Part shown: piece by piece, positions 12,201 through 24,360 of the stretch | Layout: the number at the start of each line of letters is the position of its first letter | Numbering within the stretch: the first letter of the stretch is position 1 | NCBI RefSeq assembly: GCF_008831285.2 | Contig: NC_045149.1 | Span: forward strand, 20,227,035-20,291,034 | Origin: Nymphaea colorata | Taxonomy: Eukaryota > Streptophyta > Magnoliopsida > Nymphaeales > Nymphaeaceae | Length of the DNA: 64,000 bases | Direction: 5' to 3' | Notes under the pieces: generated by a model | What the model saw: the letters and a program-made list of their open reading frames with translations, nothing else | Told to the model about the DNA's origin: nothing | Database searches by the model: none | Position numbers and translations under genes: made by a program

Positions 12201-12906
12201 TCATATGTTATAACAAGGTTCCAGTACTCTATGGGTGAACTGAAAGCAAACTAAATATATTTCAAGTAAATCGTACTCAGAGATTTGCAAGTTTTGTAAT
12301 TCTTCTGAGAAGTACAGTTGATGTAAAAGCTCTTTCCATGGACCTACATTAACCTTTCCTTCCCCCTTCAGGTCCTAGCATCTATACCTACAGAAAAGTC
12401 CAGACACATAGAACTAGAAACACGAACAAGCAAGGGGATGATGTTTTCCTTCTCTTGTTTAAAGGTCATGACACCAAGCAAAATGGATAAAGCGGCAATC
12501 TTGCCAACAGAGCTAATCGATTACCTGATTCTCGGTTTCTTGGTACAGCTTGGTTTCTCTTCATTGTCCCAACTAGATCCCTTTCCAGGTCGCTTCCATC
12601 TTGGGATAAGCGCGACAGAAATTTTAGAACCAATAATATTTAAAGCTGAACAATAAAAATTGAGACCACTAATTAGCGGGAAATTAGCATACCACCATCT
12701 TCACTCTCAGTATCGATCTCGTCCTCACTGAAGTCATTCACCTTAGGCTTAACATTAAACCACTTCTTCATCACAATTGATGGCCAAAAGGGCTGCAGAC
12801 AAAAGAAAACTAGCATTAAGTGTTGGAACAAAAAACCAGCCAGAACAGGTCCCTTTTGGATACTGCGGTCTTGTACCTCTGAACGCTTTGCTGTACGAGT
12901 TCTCAT
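9224..12906 (-). CDS. IP5P2: Type I inositol polyphosphate 5-phosphatase (IP5P2-like)
   Basis: A complete ten-exon gene for 646 residues: exons 12877-12906, 12693-12792, 12525-12599, 12004-12091, 11794-11898, 10795-11623, 10525-10709, 9994-10102, 9625-9773 and 9224-9494. All introns are GT-AG and all phases close. The enzyme removes the 5-phosphate from inositol phosphates and phosphoinositides in the cytosol, damping IP3/Ca2+ signalling. Motifs in order: [20 protein letters not shown] (N-terminus, typical of plant type I enzymes), [10 protein letters not shown] (about residue 102), [63 protein letters not shown] (about 475), SPAWCDRI (about 555) and the catalytic LSDHRPV (about 580-586). Exon 6 carries a serine/acid-rich insertion between the first and second catalytic blocks, as in Arabidopsis IP5P2. 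Total length equals what I recall for IP5P2; the assignment within the family is by resemblance. In exon 9 the acceptor GTGCAG at 9774-9779 was chosen because upstream AGs break the frame. Confidence 0.93.
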
Positions 12907-15900
12907 TGGAGGTGGTGACAGAGAATCAAGTCTGAGGAGCCAGTTAAAGCAGGACTTCGCAAAGAGCCCAAGCTCAGGAAAGAGGCTGAGGAATGGCTAT
13001 GAAAAGCAAAGACAGACTTCTCTTGAAACAGAAACAATATGGTAACACAGCAGCCAGATGATCCTTACATAGAGACAGATGAAGGAACCATGCTGCTTCA
13101 ATTAAACGCAAGCTAGTTGGACTGGGGTTTCCAAGAAGGAATTGGGTGGCAAGATGCCATATTTATAACAGGACCAAGGAAAGGTTGAATATGGGACGAG
13201 AATGCACACCTGTACAGAAAAATGCATGGTCATTAACAGACCGACGTGGGGAATGACGTTAAATGCTCAGATATGAGACGAGCAGTCCCGGCGCACAGAA
13301 TTGTTTTCAGAGTCAAACCCATTTAACTATGTATGATATTTTGCATCTATTTTTTCTTTTCAATGTTCAAAGAAAGATCACGTGGCAATGTGTAATTGGC
13401 TACTTAAGAGTTAAACGGGTTTAGTTATTGTGAGCTGATGAAGGAACAAAAGCGGAGAAATTCAGTCAAACGTCACATGCAAGGCCTTAAACAATAATTC
13501 AGAGTCACAAGATTAATCTCGTCATAAGAACTAGGAAAGTGGTCTTGAAAGAGTAAGTTACAATTCAAAGACGATTGTGCCGAAGCACTTCTATGTCAAA
13601 AAGCTAGAACGTTATGTTCTTTCATGCTATACATAGGCAAATGGAATTGTTCAATGTAGGCTATATGAAGTTTATTGTCATTGGTCCTCTAACCACCCGA
13701 AAAGCATATTCTCTTGGTAACAATCTGAACTGTATTTTTATTCAAATGCAGGGTCGCATGATCTTTCATCCCTTGAAATGAAACCTGCAGAAATTTGGTT
13801 GATAAATGTGAAATAAGAATTAAATCCTGCCACTCGTCTCTTTTACTCCCGGTCGTGCTTGGGTTCATATTACCAGGTCCACACAGAAGTACTTTCATGG
13901 GATAGACCTTAAAAATGTTTATGCATGCGGTAGTGATATTCTTCACTTCCGGTGGACAATTAGTCCCACCAAATCGTTCCATGAAAGGGAGAGAGACAAA
14001 AAACCACCGAACAGAAAATACCAATGCATATGGAAAATGAAGCTCCAAAGAAAGTATCGCTCGTCGACAGAAAAAACCCAAAGCAGAAGAGCAAAACAGA
14101 AGAGCAAAATCAGAGAAAAGGTGGAAAGGAATCGAGACCACACGGTTATGGGCGAAGAAAAGGAACACCTTCTAGCTGTCATACTCAAAGCCCAACAGAG
14201 GGCAGGAACTTTGCCACCCACATCTTCTCATATATGTCTAAAGTGGATGCGCAATCGCGGTCTTGGTAAAGGGTCCACAGACATTGTCGCTTGAATTTCT
14301 TTTCCCGATCACCAGGCACTGTCACTTGAAAGATCAAACAGGCGTGGTCATCAAGAGGAGATGCAAGATTACGCTAATGAAAAAAGATCTGCTGTTTTTA
14401 GTCAAAAAAAGGAAAAGCTCGAAAGCAGTACGAGCTTGACGCGGCTGTCCAGGAGTACCAAAAGTCCACCAGAATGCCAATTAGCTTTCTCCACGTGTGT
14501 ATACCATCCCATGCATCTAGAGATTTCTTCTGGCGTTGGAGGCCGAAGGCAGTCAAAAGCAAACCCCAAAGCTATTCCTTCCTCTCATCCTTGACAGAGA
14601 TTTTCCTTTTGGTTTGCAGCACAGGTACTGAAGAAGGATTAGGTGCAATCATTTGTCCCGGTAGACTCTAGAACTAATTTTCAAACTCACTTATTTTAGT
14701 CTGACAAACATGGTCTGGTTTTCTTCTTTTAATCTTACAAATATGAACTGCCTGGTTCAAAGCCGAAATTCAATTCTTAGTTCGGCTTGAGATTTTATCA
14801 GGATAAAACTTTAATAAACAAAGAGAGAGTTTGTGAATTGTGTTGAGTTGAAGACCATAAAATTAAGTACCATCCCTCTCTAAATTTTCCATTGTCTCGG
14901 TAAGGTACTTGGTCCAGACTCGCGCAAGATTGTGGTTTCGTAAAAGTCATCAAAGGACTATTCAAAGTTAGAATTTCAGTTATGCCTCTGCGTAAACTAA
15001 TGCAAGCTTGCATATGAAGTTTCTTTTAACCATGTAATAACATTTGTATAATTAAAATTTTAAAACAATTTAATTAATAGATTTCTGAGACACTGTTTAA
15101 CAGAGGCTGCGATTACGTTGTACCTGATCTGTTCAGATAATCCCTCTCTTGAACGCGTCAACAGCAGTGAACGCACGTGAGAGAGAAAGGGAGAGAAGAG
15201 AGGGGGAGAATATCTACAAAGGCAATTCATAATCAAAAGAAATGGTGACCACGAAGATTGCTTAGAAGCGACAATCAGGAAATGGTCGGGGGAATGGCAG
15301 TGTGAACGATGGCCATGGGCCACGCAGCGCATTAACGCCCCCGTAGATCTTCCGTTGGTGAGTATCCGCTGGTTTGAAGTTGACAGAAAGGAAGGGAGAT
15401 GTCGATCAGAAGCGAACTGAAGCGGGAGGAGATGGAGAATCGTTGCACTGCAATCCATTCGACAAACTTGGGTTCTTCCAGGAAGCTGAGTACTTCACCA
15501 GGGGCGTGGTGGTTTCCTCTCCTTTATAGCAAGATCTAATGACGTCGACCAAAATTTAAAGGGGATGAATCTTTGCGGACTCTTCCTTCTCCACTTGCGA
15601 AAGGGGAACAAAAAGTGCACAGGGATGATTGCTCTTTAAATAAACAAATCATGTCGTGTTTGGCCAAAGGAAAATCAATGGTGATGTTTTTCTGGCTCCC
15701 CGGCAGGTCTAGCTCTAGAGGTTAAATAATCCTTTCGAAGCATCGGCTCATCTCAGTAAGACAGTGGCTCTCACGAATGTGTACTCTGTACAACGTTAAG
15801 GGAAGAAGAGAGAAAGAGAGAGAAGCCAAAATCAAAATGTGATATCAGTGACCTCAAGAATCAAAACGCCGGCCAACTTGTTTGATGAGTTACACCTAAG

Positions 15901-17812
15901 CTGTTTAAAAAATAAGAATGGCCGGTTTCTGAGATAAGCTACGGCAGTGGATGATGGAAGTGCATATTGAGATTTTGTCAATGAAAGCGATATGTCTTCC
16001 AATATTATAGAGTCGACATGTTCAGACATTGATACAGATCTCTCATACATTTTTTTGCGTCCTAGGAGCGAAAGTAAACTTAGTGAGCAAATCTGTTTGT
16101 CCACGTAATTGAAGTAAGTGAATGGCTTCTTACTGAGATGGGTACCGGGTGTGGTTTTGGGTGGGGCAATGAACAACCTTTGGAGAACCACAACTTAGTG
16201 GGCCTGTCCTCTGCAAGGTGAATACCAACCATCACGCCTTGCGAGGGCAAAAGACCATGGGAAAAGTTGAGATGCAGAGTGGCAAGTCTTGGACTTGACC
16301 CAGGCTCTTTACTTCAGCACCCATCACATTTCGCCTCTCAACACCTACTCTCCACCTATGATGGTGAGATGAAGCGAAAGCTGATGGCTGGAATTTGGAA
16401 AAGTAGAAAGCAGTTCAAAGCACCACTCATAGAAAGAACGTCTAAGCAAACTTCATTTTATCCGTGCCACCACTTTTTTCAAACTTCTGCTATTGGATAA
16501 GTCGGTGAACCGCTTGGCAAAAGGCAAGTTTCCAGCCGTAGTGCCTGATATAGGAATGTTAACAGTGGTTTGAATCAAAGGTCAGATACTCGATCAAGCG
16601 GAACCTCTTGGTTCCTGCGTTGAGGAAAACATTTTAGCTCCATTAACTAGTCAGATGTGGTTTCATAGATAACATACGAACTCAAACTTACTCTTATTTA
16701 TGGGTTTTTTTTTCAGTTTAAACTGCAAACCTCCTCCCAGAAGATATGTTAACTCTAAAACTAGCCAAGGAAATCAGCGGTATTTTGCCGGAGATACAGT
16801 TCCGAATGTTAAGATTCGTATTTTGATCTTTTTTCCTTCTTTTGCAACCTCGTGCTCTCTTGATGTTTCACATCTTCCAATGTTCTTTCGTGATGTTTAT
16901 ACATTCTCCATACAGACACCAAATAGAGCTTGCCGTTTACCACCAACGTATTCTTTATTTTCTGGGAAAGTCAGTCGCCCTGCCACGATACCAACTCTTC
17001 GGCTACTTTTGTAACAGCTAATCTAGATTCTTCCAGCTTCATAAATAATCGGATTTCTTCTCATTAATGGAGACCAGCTTGCCGAAATGTTTCTATATTT
17101 ATACTCCATGCCTTGATGCTGTAGAGGGCCTGCTGGTTCTGTTAATGTAACCGACACTTATTGTGGTCATAAGAGGGCCTGCTGGAACTGCACCATCACC
17201 AAGTCGAACGCATTTCCTTTTTATTTGGCCAAGCAAGGAAAAAAGCCCATCGTCACCGACCGCACATTGATTGGCCTCCAGTCATGGATTCTTTCACAAT
17301 TGACAACACATCTTTTCTGTAGATGGTAGAAATAGACCTCCACCTCCACACATTCCCTCGACAAAAGTATGAAAATGAATTCACGTAATTAGTTAATGAA
17401 ATTCAAATTCACCATGCAATCATGCTTAAGCAATTCAAGCACGAAACAGTTTATGCACGATTCATGTGTAAAGGATTCACATGGGGGACCATGTAAACCT
17501 TTTTCACTTTCACATCAAGGACGGACCATTCAGGCTTTTTCTTCTCATTCACAATAGCAACAACGGGAGCCAATGTCTATATTTCTCCTGCATTTGATGA
17601 TACACACTTGATTCATGAATCTTGGCAAAACAACTTTCACACGCCAACAGACCAACTTGTCATCTTTCTCACAGACCTCAATAACCACAATACTCCAGCC
17701 CCTAATATGCATAACTCGCAGGTGTCTTAGTGTATCTATCCTCTTCGAGCTATCCAATACATGGACATTCCTCTCTGTGCTTCCAAGCTTTCCACTCCGC
17801 GTTCCTCTTATA
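12907..17812. other. Gene-poor region upstream of IP5P2
   Basis: The first part must hold the IP5P2 5' UTR and promoter, possibly with a leader intron, but I cannot place them. Scattered ORFs on both strands (13689-14294, 14361-14671, 15060-15458, 15832-16191, 16267-16500, 16700-17014, 17545-17757) overlap one another or show no recognisable domain. A CT/GA-rich block lies near 15180-15210. No gene is supported here. Confidence 0.45.
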
Positions 17813-19468
17813 TTAGATTGGTGGTTCCTTCAAACGCCACATTATTAATTCGGCACTTGATACAGAAGCATCTCGCTCATCACAAATGCTGCTTATCAAA
17901 CTAACAGCATCCACCAAACCAATAAGCAAGAAGGAAGATGACTGCAATGACTGCACCAAACCTACGTTCAGCCATATTGCTAACAGCACTCCACTGAAGA
18001 TGGTTATCGTCTGGAGAAAATAAAAAATAATAGAAAAGAAAAACAGTTCCTCCCTACGTTAATCTGTATTTAGAAATATTGGTTTCATATGAAGTTAAGT
18101 GTCCTCTTGAAAATGGGAAAGTGCATTAGGCACGAGACTGACGATCGATTCCCACATTTCTTGCTCAGCATGTAGCAGATTTAAGAATAGACGCCCAATT
18201 GGAGCAGTCTAATCACAGCGTTCAACAAAAAATTACAACTATCGTTAACATGCACCACTGATTTATTTACAGAATTGTTTTTTACGCTTCCAAGTCATTT
18301 TTCTCTAATCGAAGATTCTTCCTAATAACTTTATAGGACTAACCGGGAGCTAAAAGTTTTAATAGGTTACGGTGTATGGACACTCTCCGAAAAATTAAAA
18401 AGGGCGCACCCTTTGGTAGACAAACTTAACGAAATTTAACTATTTTCTCTGAACAGGGTGAAGGGAACAGAACACTTGGCAGTTAAATAATGGACATCAG
18501 GAGCAGTAAAGGAGAACAGAGAATTGAATTCAGTTTACACACAAAAATAATACAAATAAAACGATAACCGGCAACATGATTCATCGCCCACACAATTAAG
18601 GAAACAAGTCAAAAGAACATGATCACTTGTTACCTTCTCCGGGAAAAAGACCTGCTCCAATACGACAAAAACGAGCAGCCTTCTGATTTCAGCATAGATG
18701 TCGATGCCCAGGGAAATGTGGCTCCAATTGTCCAGAAACGATCGATGTCGACGGATCTTTCAAAACTGTTGTCATTGCCTTCTCGTGATTGAAATCCTCC
18801 TCCATTGTTTGCGTTCAGTCCACCATACATTCTTCCAATCCAATGAAGTAAACCACCTACATTTCCATCTTCCACCATCAAGATTTCTCGGAGGACATCA
18901 TGATGCATGAAAGAAAACTATTTCAGTTTTCCCACATATGAAAGCAAGCAGAAGATTCAGAAATCTAGTTGACGCAGATACAAAAACGAACTCTCTCGAG
19001 GAGCTCGAGAGAAGCAAGGGCTACGGAGTTACGCAAAGTGAATAAATAAAACGGATTTCCAGCAACAGATTGGAAACTAGGCATAAACTCAAAGGAAAAG
19101 GACGCATCAGAAAAATAAACAAACGACGATCTGAAAACCGCGAAAGGGAATGACGAAATCACGAAGGTGAAGTAGACACCACCGAAATCTCTGGAATAGA
19201 AGCGCTTCCTTATTTTGATTGGAAATCCTTAACGAGTTAACAATTAATTTCTATTCTCAAAGAAGAAGGGAAAACTCACAATCTCTCTGAGGGTATTTTT
19301 CATCAATGGAAGATCTCTTGGCGGCTTTTTCCTGAATATGCCGCCTTGGGATTTTCCCGCCTTGTTTTTTAGGAGCTCCAGGAGAGAGTGGATTTCTCTT
19401 AGGACGCGCCTTTTGCGATCAATCCCCAAAAGATGCTCAGGTTTTTTAAAATTTTCTGGGATTTCCAC
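17813..19468 (-). CDS. Candidate spliced gene, small membrane protein, unrecognised
   Basis: Three stretches can be joined in frame with usable splice signals: 19280-19468 (63 codons from ATG, ending before GTGAGT), 18634-18756 (41 codons, after AAAG, before GTAACA) and 17813-18010 (65 codons plus TAA, after TTTCTCCAG). The product would be 169 residues. Part one is basic (HLLGIDRKRRVLREIHSLL). Part two reads SFLDNWSHISLGIDIYAEIR then LLVFVVLEQVFFPEK. Part three reads TITIFSGVLLAIWLNVGLV and SFLLIGLVDAVSLISSI, giving about three hydrophobic segments. Phases agree (0/0), but the acceptor of part two is weak, the link to part one is uncertain, and other frames are open in parts two and three. 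I do not recognise the family. It could be a real small membrane protein, a decayed gene, or chance. Confidence 0.3.
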
Positions 19469-19659
19469 ACCGTTGTTATGATATTCTTCTAGGAATTGGC
19501 AACAACTTTTGGTCTATTTTTCCAACGAAGTCCTTGAATGTTCATTCGTGTAATAAGTGTCGAAACAAGTTTTATAAATTTTACATAGGAAGAACGTAGA
19601 GGAGCAGTAATCTTTTTTAAAAAAAAACAGTAAAATGAATCGCTCATGTGCTTGGTACT

Positions 19660-19885
19660 AGGTCTGACTTGGGCTCGAAAATTGAGTGTTGGGCTGACCC
19701 ATTAAATTATCGGATAGATCCGAGTTGGCCCGATTCGGTATGATAACTTGTTTTTAATTATTATTTCTATTGTTTTTATATATAATTATATATATATATA
19801 TTATGATTAAATTATATTTATATATTATTTTATAGTAAAAATATTTTTAAATTTTAATAGAGGAGGCGACCCAATGCCCAACCTT
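19660..19885. repeat. Degenerate dispersed repeat, copy 2
   Basis: Ends carry GACTTGGGCTCG and, on the right, CCAATGCCCAAC, around an A/T-rich core with a (TA)n run at 19785-19801. The core resembles the repeat at 2490-2763. No ORF and no clear target duplication. Confidence 0.45.
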
Positions 19886-22533
19886 ACTCCAATGATATCG
19901 GAATTTATGTTTGCATGTGGTAGTTTATAAACTTTAGTGGCGGTGGAGGAATCGAATGGTCCATGATGCTGAGGTGGTGTTATCCGTCGCTGCAATGATG
20001 ATGAGCACCATTTTTGAAGAAGCTGCCAAGGTGCGTTTCCGTGGCTGGGATGAAGGGAGATAGATAAAGAGAATATGGTTTTCCACAGAGATTATCTGAC
20101 ACAAAGATCCTTCCGCTAGTAAAGAAAAGTGTCTTCTGCTGGTTGTGAAACTTTAAAAGAGGCAAAGCAACTTTGGCGAAGGGGAAAATGGCAAATAAAG
20201 TGTGAAAATGGAACTGGTAGCAGGGACTGGGAGGGCGTTAGGAGGCATGGCCGGCCCTCGGATTTAAAAAAAAAAAAAAAGTCAAAATTTTATTTATAAG
20301 TTCTAAAAACTATAGTTTAATTTGTATAAATATTTTCAAAAATTATATTTTGGCTTCTATTAAAATTTTAAAACTATAATTTGGCTCTTCAACAAAAAAT
20401 TCCGATCTCCGCCCCTGTGACTGTTAAAAGAAGTAAATCATGGAGAGACCCACAAGGCACAATAGCTATGACTCTGAGCTAATAACAAAGGATGGGTAGG
20501 ATAATGAAAGTTCAGGCAAAAGGCATATGTCAAGAATGTGGGATGTCATCTTCTTGGCACGCGTTTACCAGAAATGAGTGGTGATGGTGCGGCAATATAT
20601 ATGTGGTCTATCAACCAAAAATAATATGATTTCTCTTTTTTCTCAATTTTTTTGTGAGTTGTTTGATAAACACGCTTAGATCATGAGCATCTTTACCAAT
20701 GCTTAAAGTCATTGGGATTCAAGGTCTTTTAGGTTTAGTCAGACGAACGAGGTTCAAGAAGATTCAATCCGACCATCCGTTAGATTGAACTTAAAATCAG
20801 GCCTTCTAAGGTTAAAATGAAAAAAAAAATATATTTTTTTTTCAAAAAACAAAATTACTTTTGACAAAAGGGAAAATACTGTAAAATCAAAAGAAAGATG
20901 TCCCTGTCGTACTGAGTTCAACACTTTATACATCGTATCCACATCACATTACGCTAGACGAAAATTACATGTTTAGGCTTGAACATGGTTTTAGGTTTAA
21001 AATAAAATAATCGCAATGTTTTTCTATTTAAAAAAAGAAGAAACCCTATAGTGAAGAGAAAGGTTTTGCAACTATAGGTAGACTTGGGCATCAACTCGGC
21101 CTGGCCCAATAAGAGTCGGGCTCCAGTTGGCCCGACGCCCAATACCCAAATCCAGGCTTGACCCCAATACTCGATATCCAGGCCGGCTTTTTCGAGCCCG
21201 ATCGGGCTGAGTACCGGGTACCCAGCCCGTTGCCCAGGCTTAACTTTGAATAGCGTTTCAAAGAGTAGTGAGAAGCCCTCGGCTACGCTGAGATAGTTGC
21301 GGGTTGTTTGGAACCAAAGCTAGTTGGATCTCCATAGGCAGAGTATGGTTAAAGAAGGAGATGTTGTTTTCCTCGATGCGTGCCACCGAGTGAATTTTTC
21401 ATGCAACTCCATTACTCTGGAACGGCACATTCTGTCCAGCAACCAAACTACCTCTAAGAGTATGAATGGAGGAAAGAATAGCGAAGAACATGTTATGCCT
21501 CCGGATGATGATTCTTAATGCTCTCTTAGGCCTTAAACATACTATCTAAGGACACATAGGCGTGGTTGCTAATAGGGGGAAATGAAAATGTCGGCTGGAT
21601 CCAATCCTGGAAAGAAGAACCTGCAACTACCAATTGAGAAACATTCTGCAGCACGGCCCCCTCCTGAAGATCTTGACAGAATACAATTGTAAATATAGTT
21701 GGTCTCTTACTACTTCCAGTGCCTCCAGCGAGCGTAGGTCATGGTTTTGGATGCTCAACCCCTGAGAGAACAGGATAGACGAGGGCAGACTCCCCTGCAA
21801 CCTTCTCAATGCACAGTCATAAAAAAATTTCTAGCGAAATTTCTTCTTGGGTATAATAGGGCCAGCTTGAACAATACAAGAAAAATACCCAAAAATTTAA
21901 AAATTAATGGAAAATAAAAGAAGTGAGAAACTTATAACATAAACATCAAACAATAAATAGATTTACAACAAAATAAAATTTTAAAATTTAAAACAAGCTT
22001 TTTGGCATAAAAAAAATGAAAAAACGAGTTTTACTGGATTTTTTTTTTTAAAAAAAAGACAGCGTTCTTTTACAGTTTTAAACAGCTGACTTATCGTTTT
22101 TTTTTTTTTAGAAAAAACGTGTTTTTTTACTGTCTCGATGTACATATATCTCTCTCTTTTGGTAATGAAGGATGGTGTGGCTTCCGTGGCAGGTTTGCCT
22201 ATAATGTCACTACTGCTATCCAACTCTGGAAGCAAAAGGACATGGTTCTTAGCCTCTGCAATCGTGAAAATATCACAGAAAGAGTCGTGCGAAAGAACCC
22301 CTCCCCCTCCAGTTAAACATCAGCAAGACAGCTCATGCAAAGGAATCCAGCATCACACAGTAACAGGAAACAGATGAATACTACAAAGAAGTGGCTAGAG
22401 AAATTTATACACCCATGTTTTCCCATGATCTTTTGTGCACCAAAGTGTTTCAAGCATGAAAGGCAGCATTTGTCCAGCTGAACGATTTTCCTTGCCTCAG
22501 AAGGCATGTTGCAGAAAGATGTCATATGAACAA
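19886..22533. other. Intergenic region downstream of TOM2A
   Basis: Mostly A/T-rich. It contains a probable element remnant at about 20248-20415 (left GGCCGGCCCTCGG, right CTCCGCCCCTG), the repeat listed at 21079-21242, poly-T/A tracts at 22040-22130, and several short ORFs without recognisable content. A 36-codon open stretch at about 21588-21695 has a protein-like composition but no partner exons I can find. Confidence 0.45.
21079..21242. repeat. GC-rich non-autonomous repeat with inverted ends
   Basis: The left end (GTAGACTTGGGCA) and right end (TGCCCAGGCTTAA) are imperfect inverted repeats around a GC-rich interior full of GGCCC/GGGCC words, unlike the A/T-rich surroundings. This looks like a MITE or another short non-autonomous element. 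No target duplication could be defined. Confidence 0.45.
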
Positions 22534-24319
22534 TCACATGATTGTGCAGCGACTCCTCCTCTCCTCAGTTGGTGGTGCAAACTGTTGCTGATACCGGTTT
22601 GAGTCAGTGGGTTTGTAGGTGAATTCAGCTGTGTCCAAACCATACTACAATGGAGAAAGGAATAGATGATTAAGACAGGATCAATGCATAAAAACTGGGT
22701 AACACAAGATGGAGCCTAAAGCTGAGACTAGAACTGCCTCCTAAATCAGATGCCCATAAATGAGAAGAACAAAATTGAAAACTTAACAAAACATTTGATA
22801 CCAGACATGCTAGTTGCATGAAACAACAAGACAGTACCTTTTCTCTCATTCTGGCGCTCCAAGCATCATTTCTACCAATGCGCTGATCAGGCGCAGCAGG
22901 AACAGGTACTCCAGTTGCTGGAAGAGCCTGTCTACCTATAAATGGCTGTCGAATTCCAGATCTTGGAAAAATATATTCATCGTCACTATCATAGCCTGGG
23001 GAATTTGCTGCTCGGACCACAAGGGCTAACAAGAATGTGAAAGCCTGCACCAGAAGAAAATTTTAGATGTGCAGTCCCTATGTTCTCAGATATAAATAGC
23101 CAAACAGGATCCATCCTGTAAGCGCCAGACCAAACCAAATCCAAAAAAGGCCTCCCTCCCCCGATCAGGTTATAAAATTTGCATTTTAGGAACACCAAAT
23201 TGAACATGTCCATCAGCAGAAATTTAATAAGCATATGCAGGCACAAGGCAATGCTACTTCATCCTCACCAAAGAAACTGAGCAACCAACACATCCCCAAT
23301 ATAAAAGTAAATGGTCTGCTAACAGAAACATCTTGGAGCACGGACAGATAAACCACAGCCAAGGCAAGTGAGAACACTTGAATACGACATATTTCATTAA
23401 ATCTTAGAACGACACACAAAGAGACAAACGACTAGTTTTTCAAGAGACCCTTTTGCATCACGGGACAAAGTAGTAGATAAAGTAAAAAGGAACAGTTATA
23501 TTTTGGTAGCCAAGCATGTTCTCCTTAATGTATTACATCATTTAAAAAGATCACCAGCCAAGCTGCGTCAAAATATGATTAGAGGTGGACAGGCATTTGA
23601 CAGGTAAAACAAGCACCAGAAATTTCCTACAATTATCTTAAGATGTCCAAGTGACAAAAGCAAACATCATAGACATTAAAATTTAAATGGCTAACAGTTT
23701 TCCCCTTTACAGTGGGTCGGTCATAAGTGGGCTAAACTCTATTTTTCAGTCATAATAACTGACTTTAACCTAAAATGGGTATCCATATTTGTGCCGTCTC
23801 AAATCCATGGATTCAGGTTATTCAAATCCGGAAATTGGTTCAAGTCATTTATAGCTGACCTAGATTTTCTCCTATTCGCTGCTATAAGAAACTGGCTAGA
23901 CTTTGACCATCACTCCAAGAACTAAACTAGGCAAACCCGTGAAAGCCCTTCATGTATCAAATAACTTTCGCAGTATACAAGCCTTAGAACACTACAACAG
24001 CATAAGTTGGCTAAATTAACCTGAAGGCAAGAACAGTACATACTCAAAAGTTTGAATTTGTTCTTTGAAGTCTACTTCACAAATAATAAAGAATGAACAG
24101 TGGTGATAACATGGTAGCTTGGAGAAGCACCTTATGGGGTGCGATGACCTTCATATCATCAGAATTTGGTGACATTGTGTGCCTTTGGTTGCCAAAAAGT
24201 TCTGTACTCACATCGTTTTCAGATATGGCTGATTGAAACCACACTCACATTTCCCTTAAACTCTATCTGATAGAAATGTAGCACCAATATCTGTAACCCG
24301 AAAACAGCACTCAAGCAGG

Positions 24320-24360
<41 letters not shown>

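Noticed and set aside
15060-15458. 132-codon minus-strand ORF
   Set aside because: Cysteine/serine/leucine-rich with no domain pattern and no splice partners; it looks like CT-rich non-coding or leader sequence.
16267-17014. Plus-strand ORFs of 77 and 104 codons
   Set aside because: No domains, no consistent exon chain, and comparable open stretches occur on the other strand.
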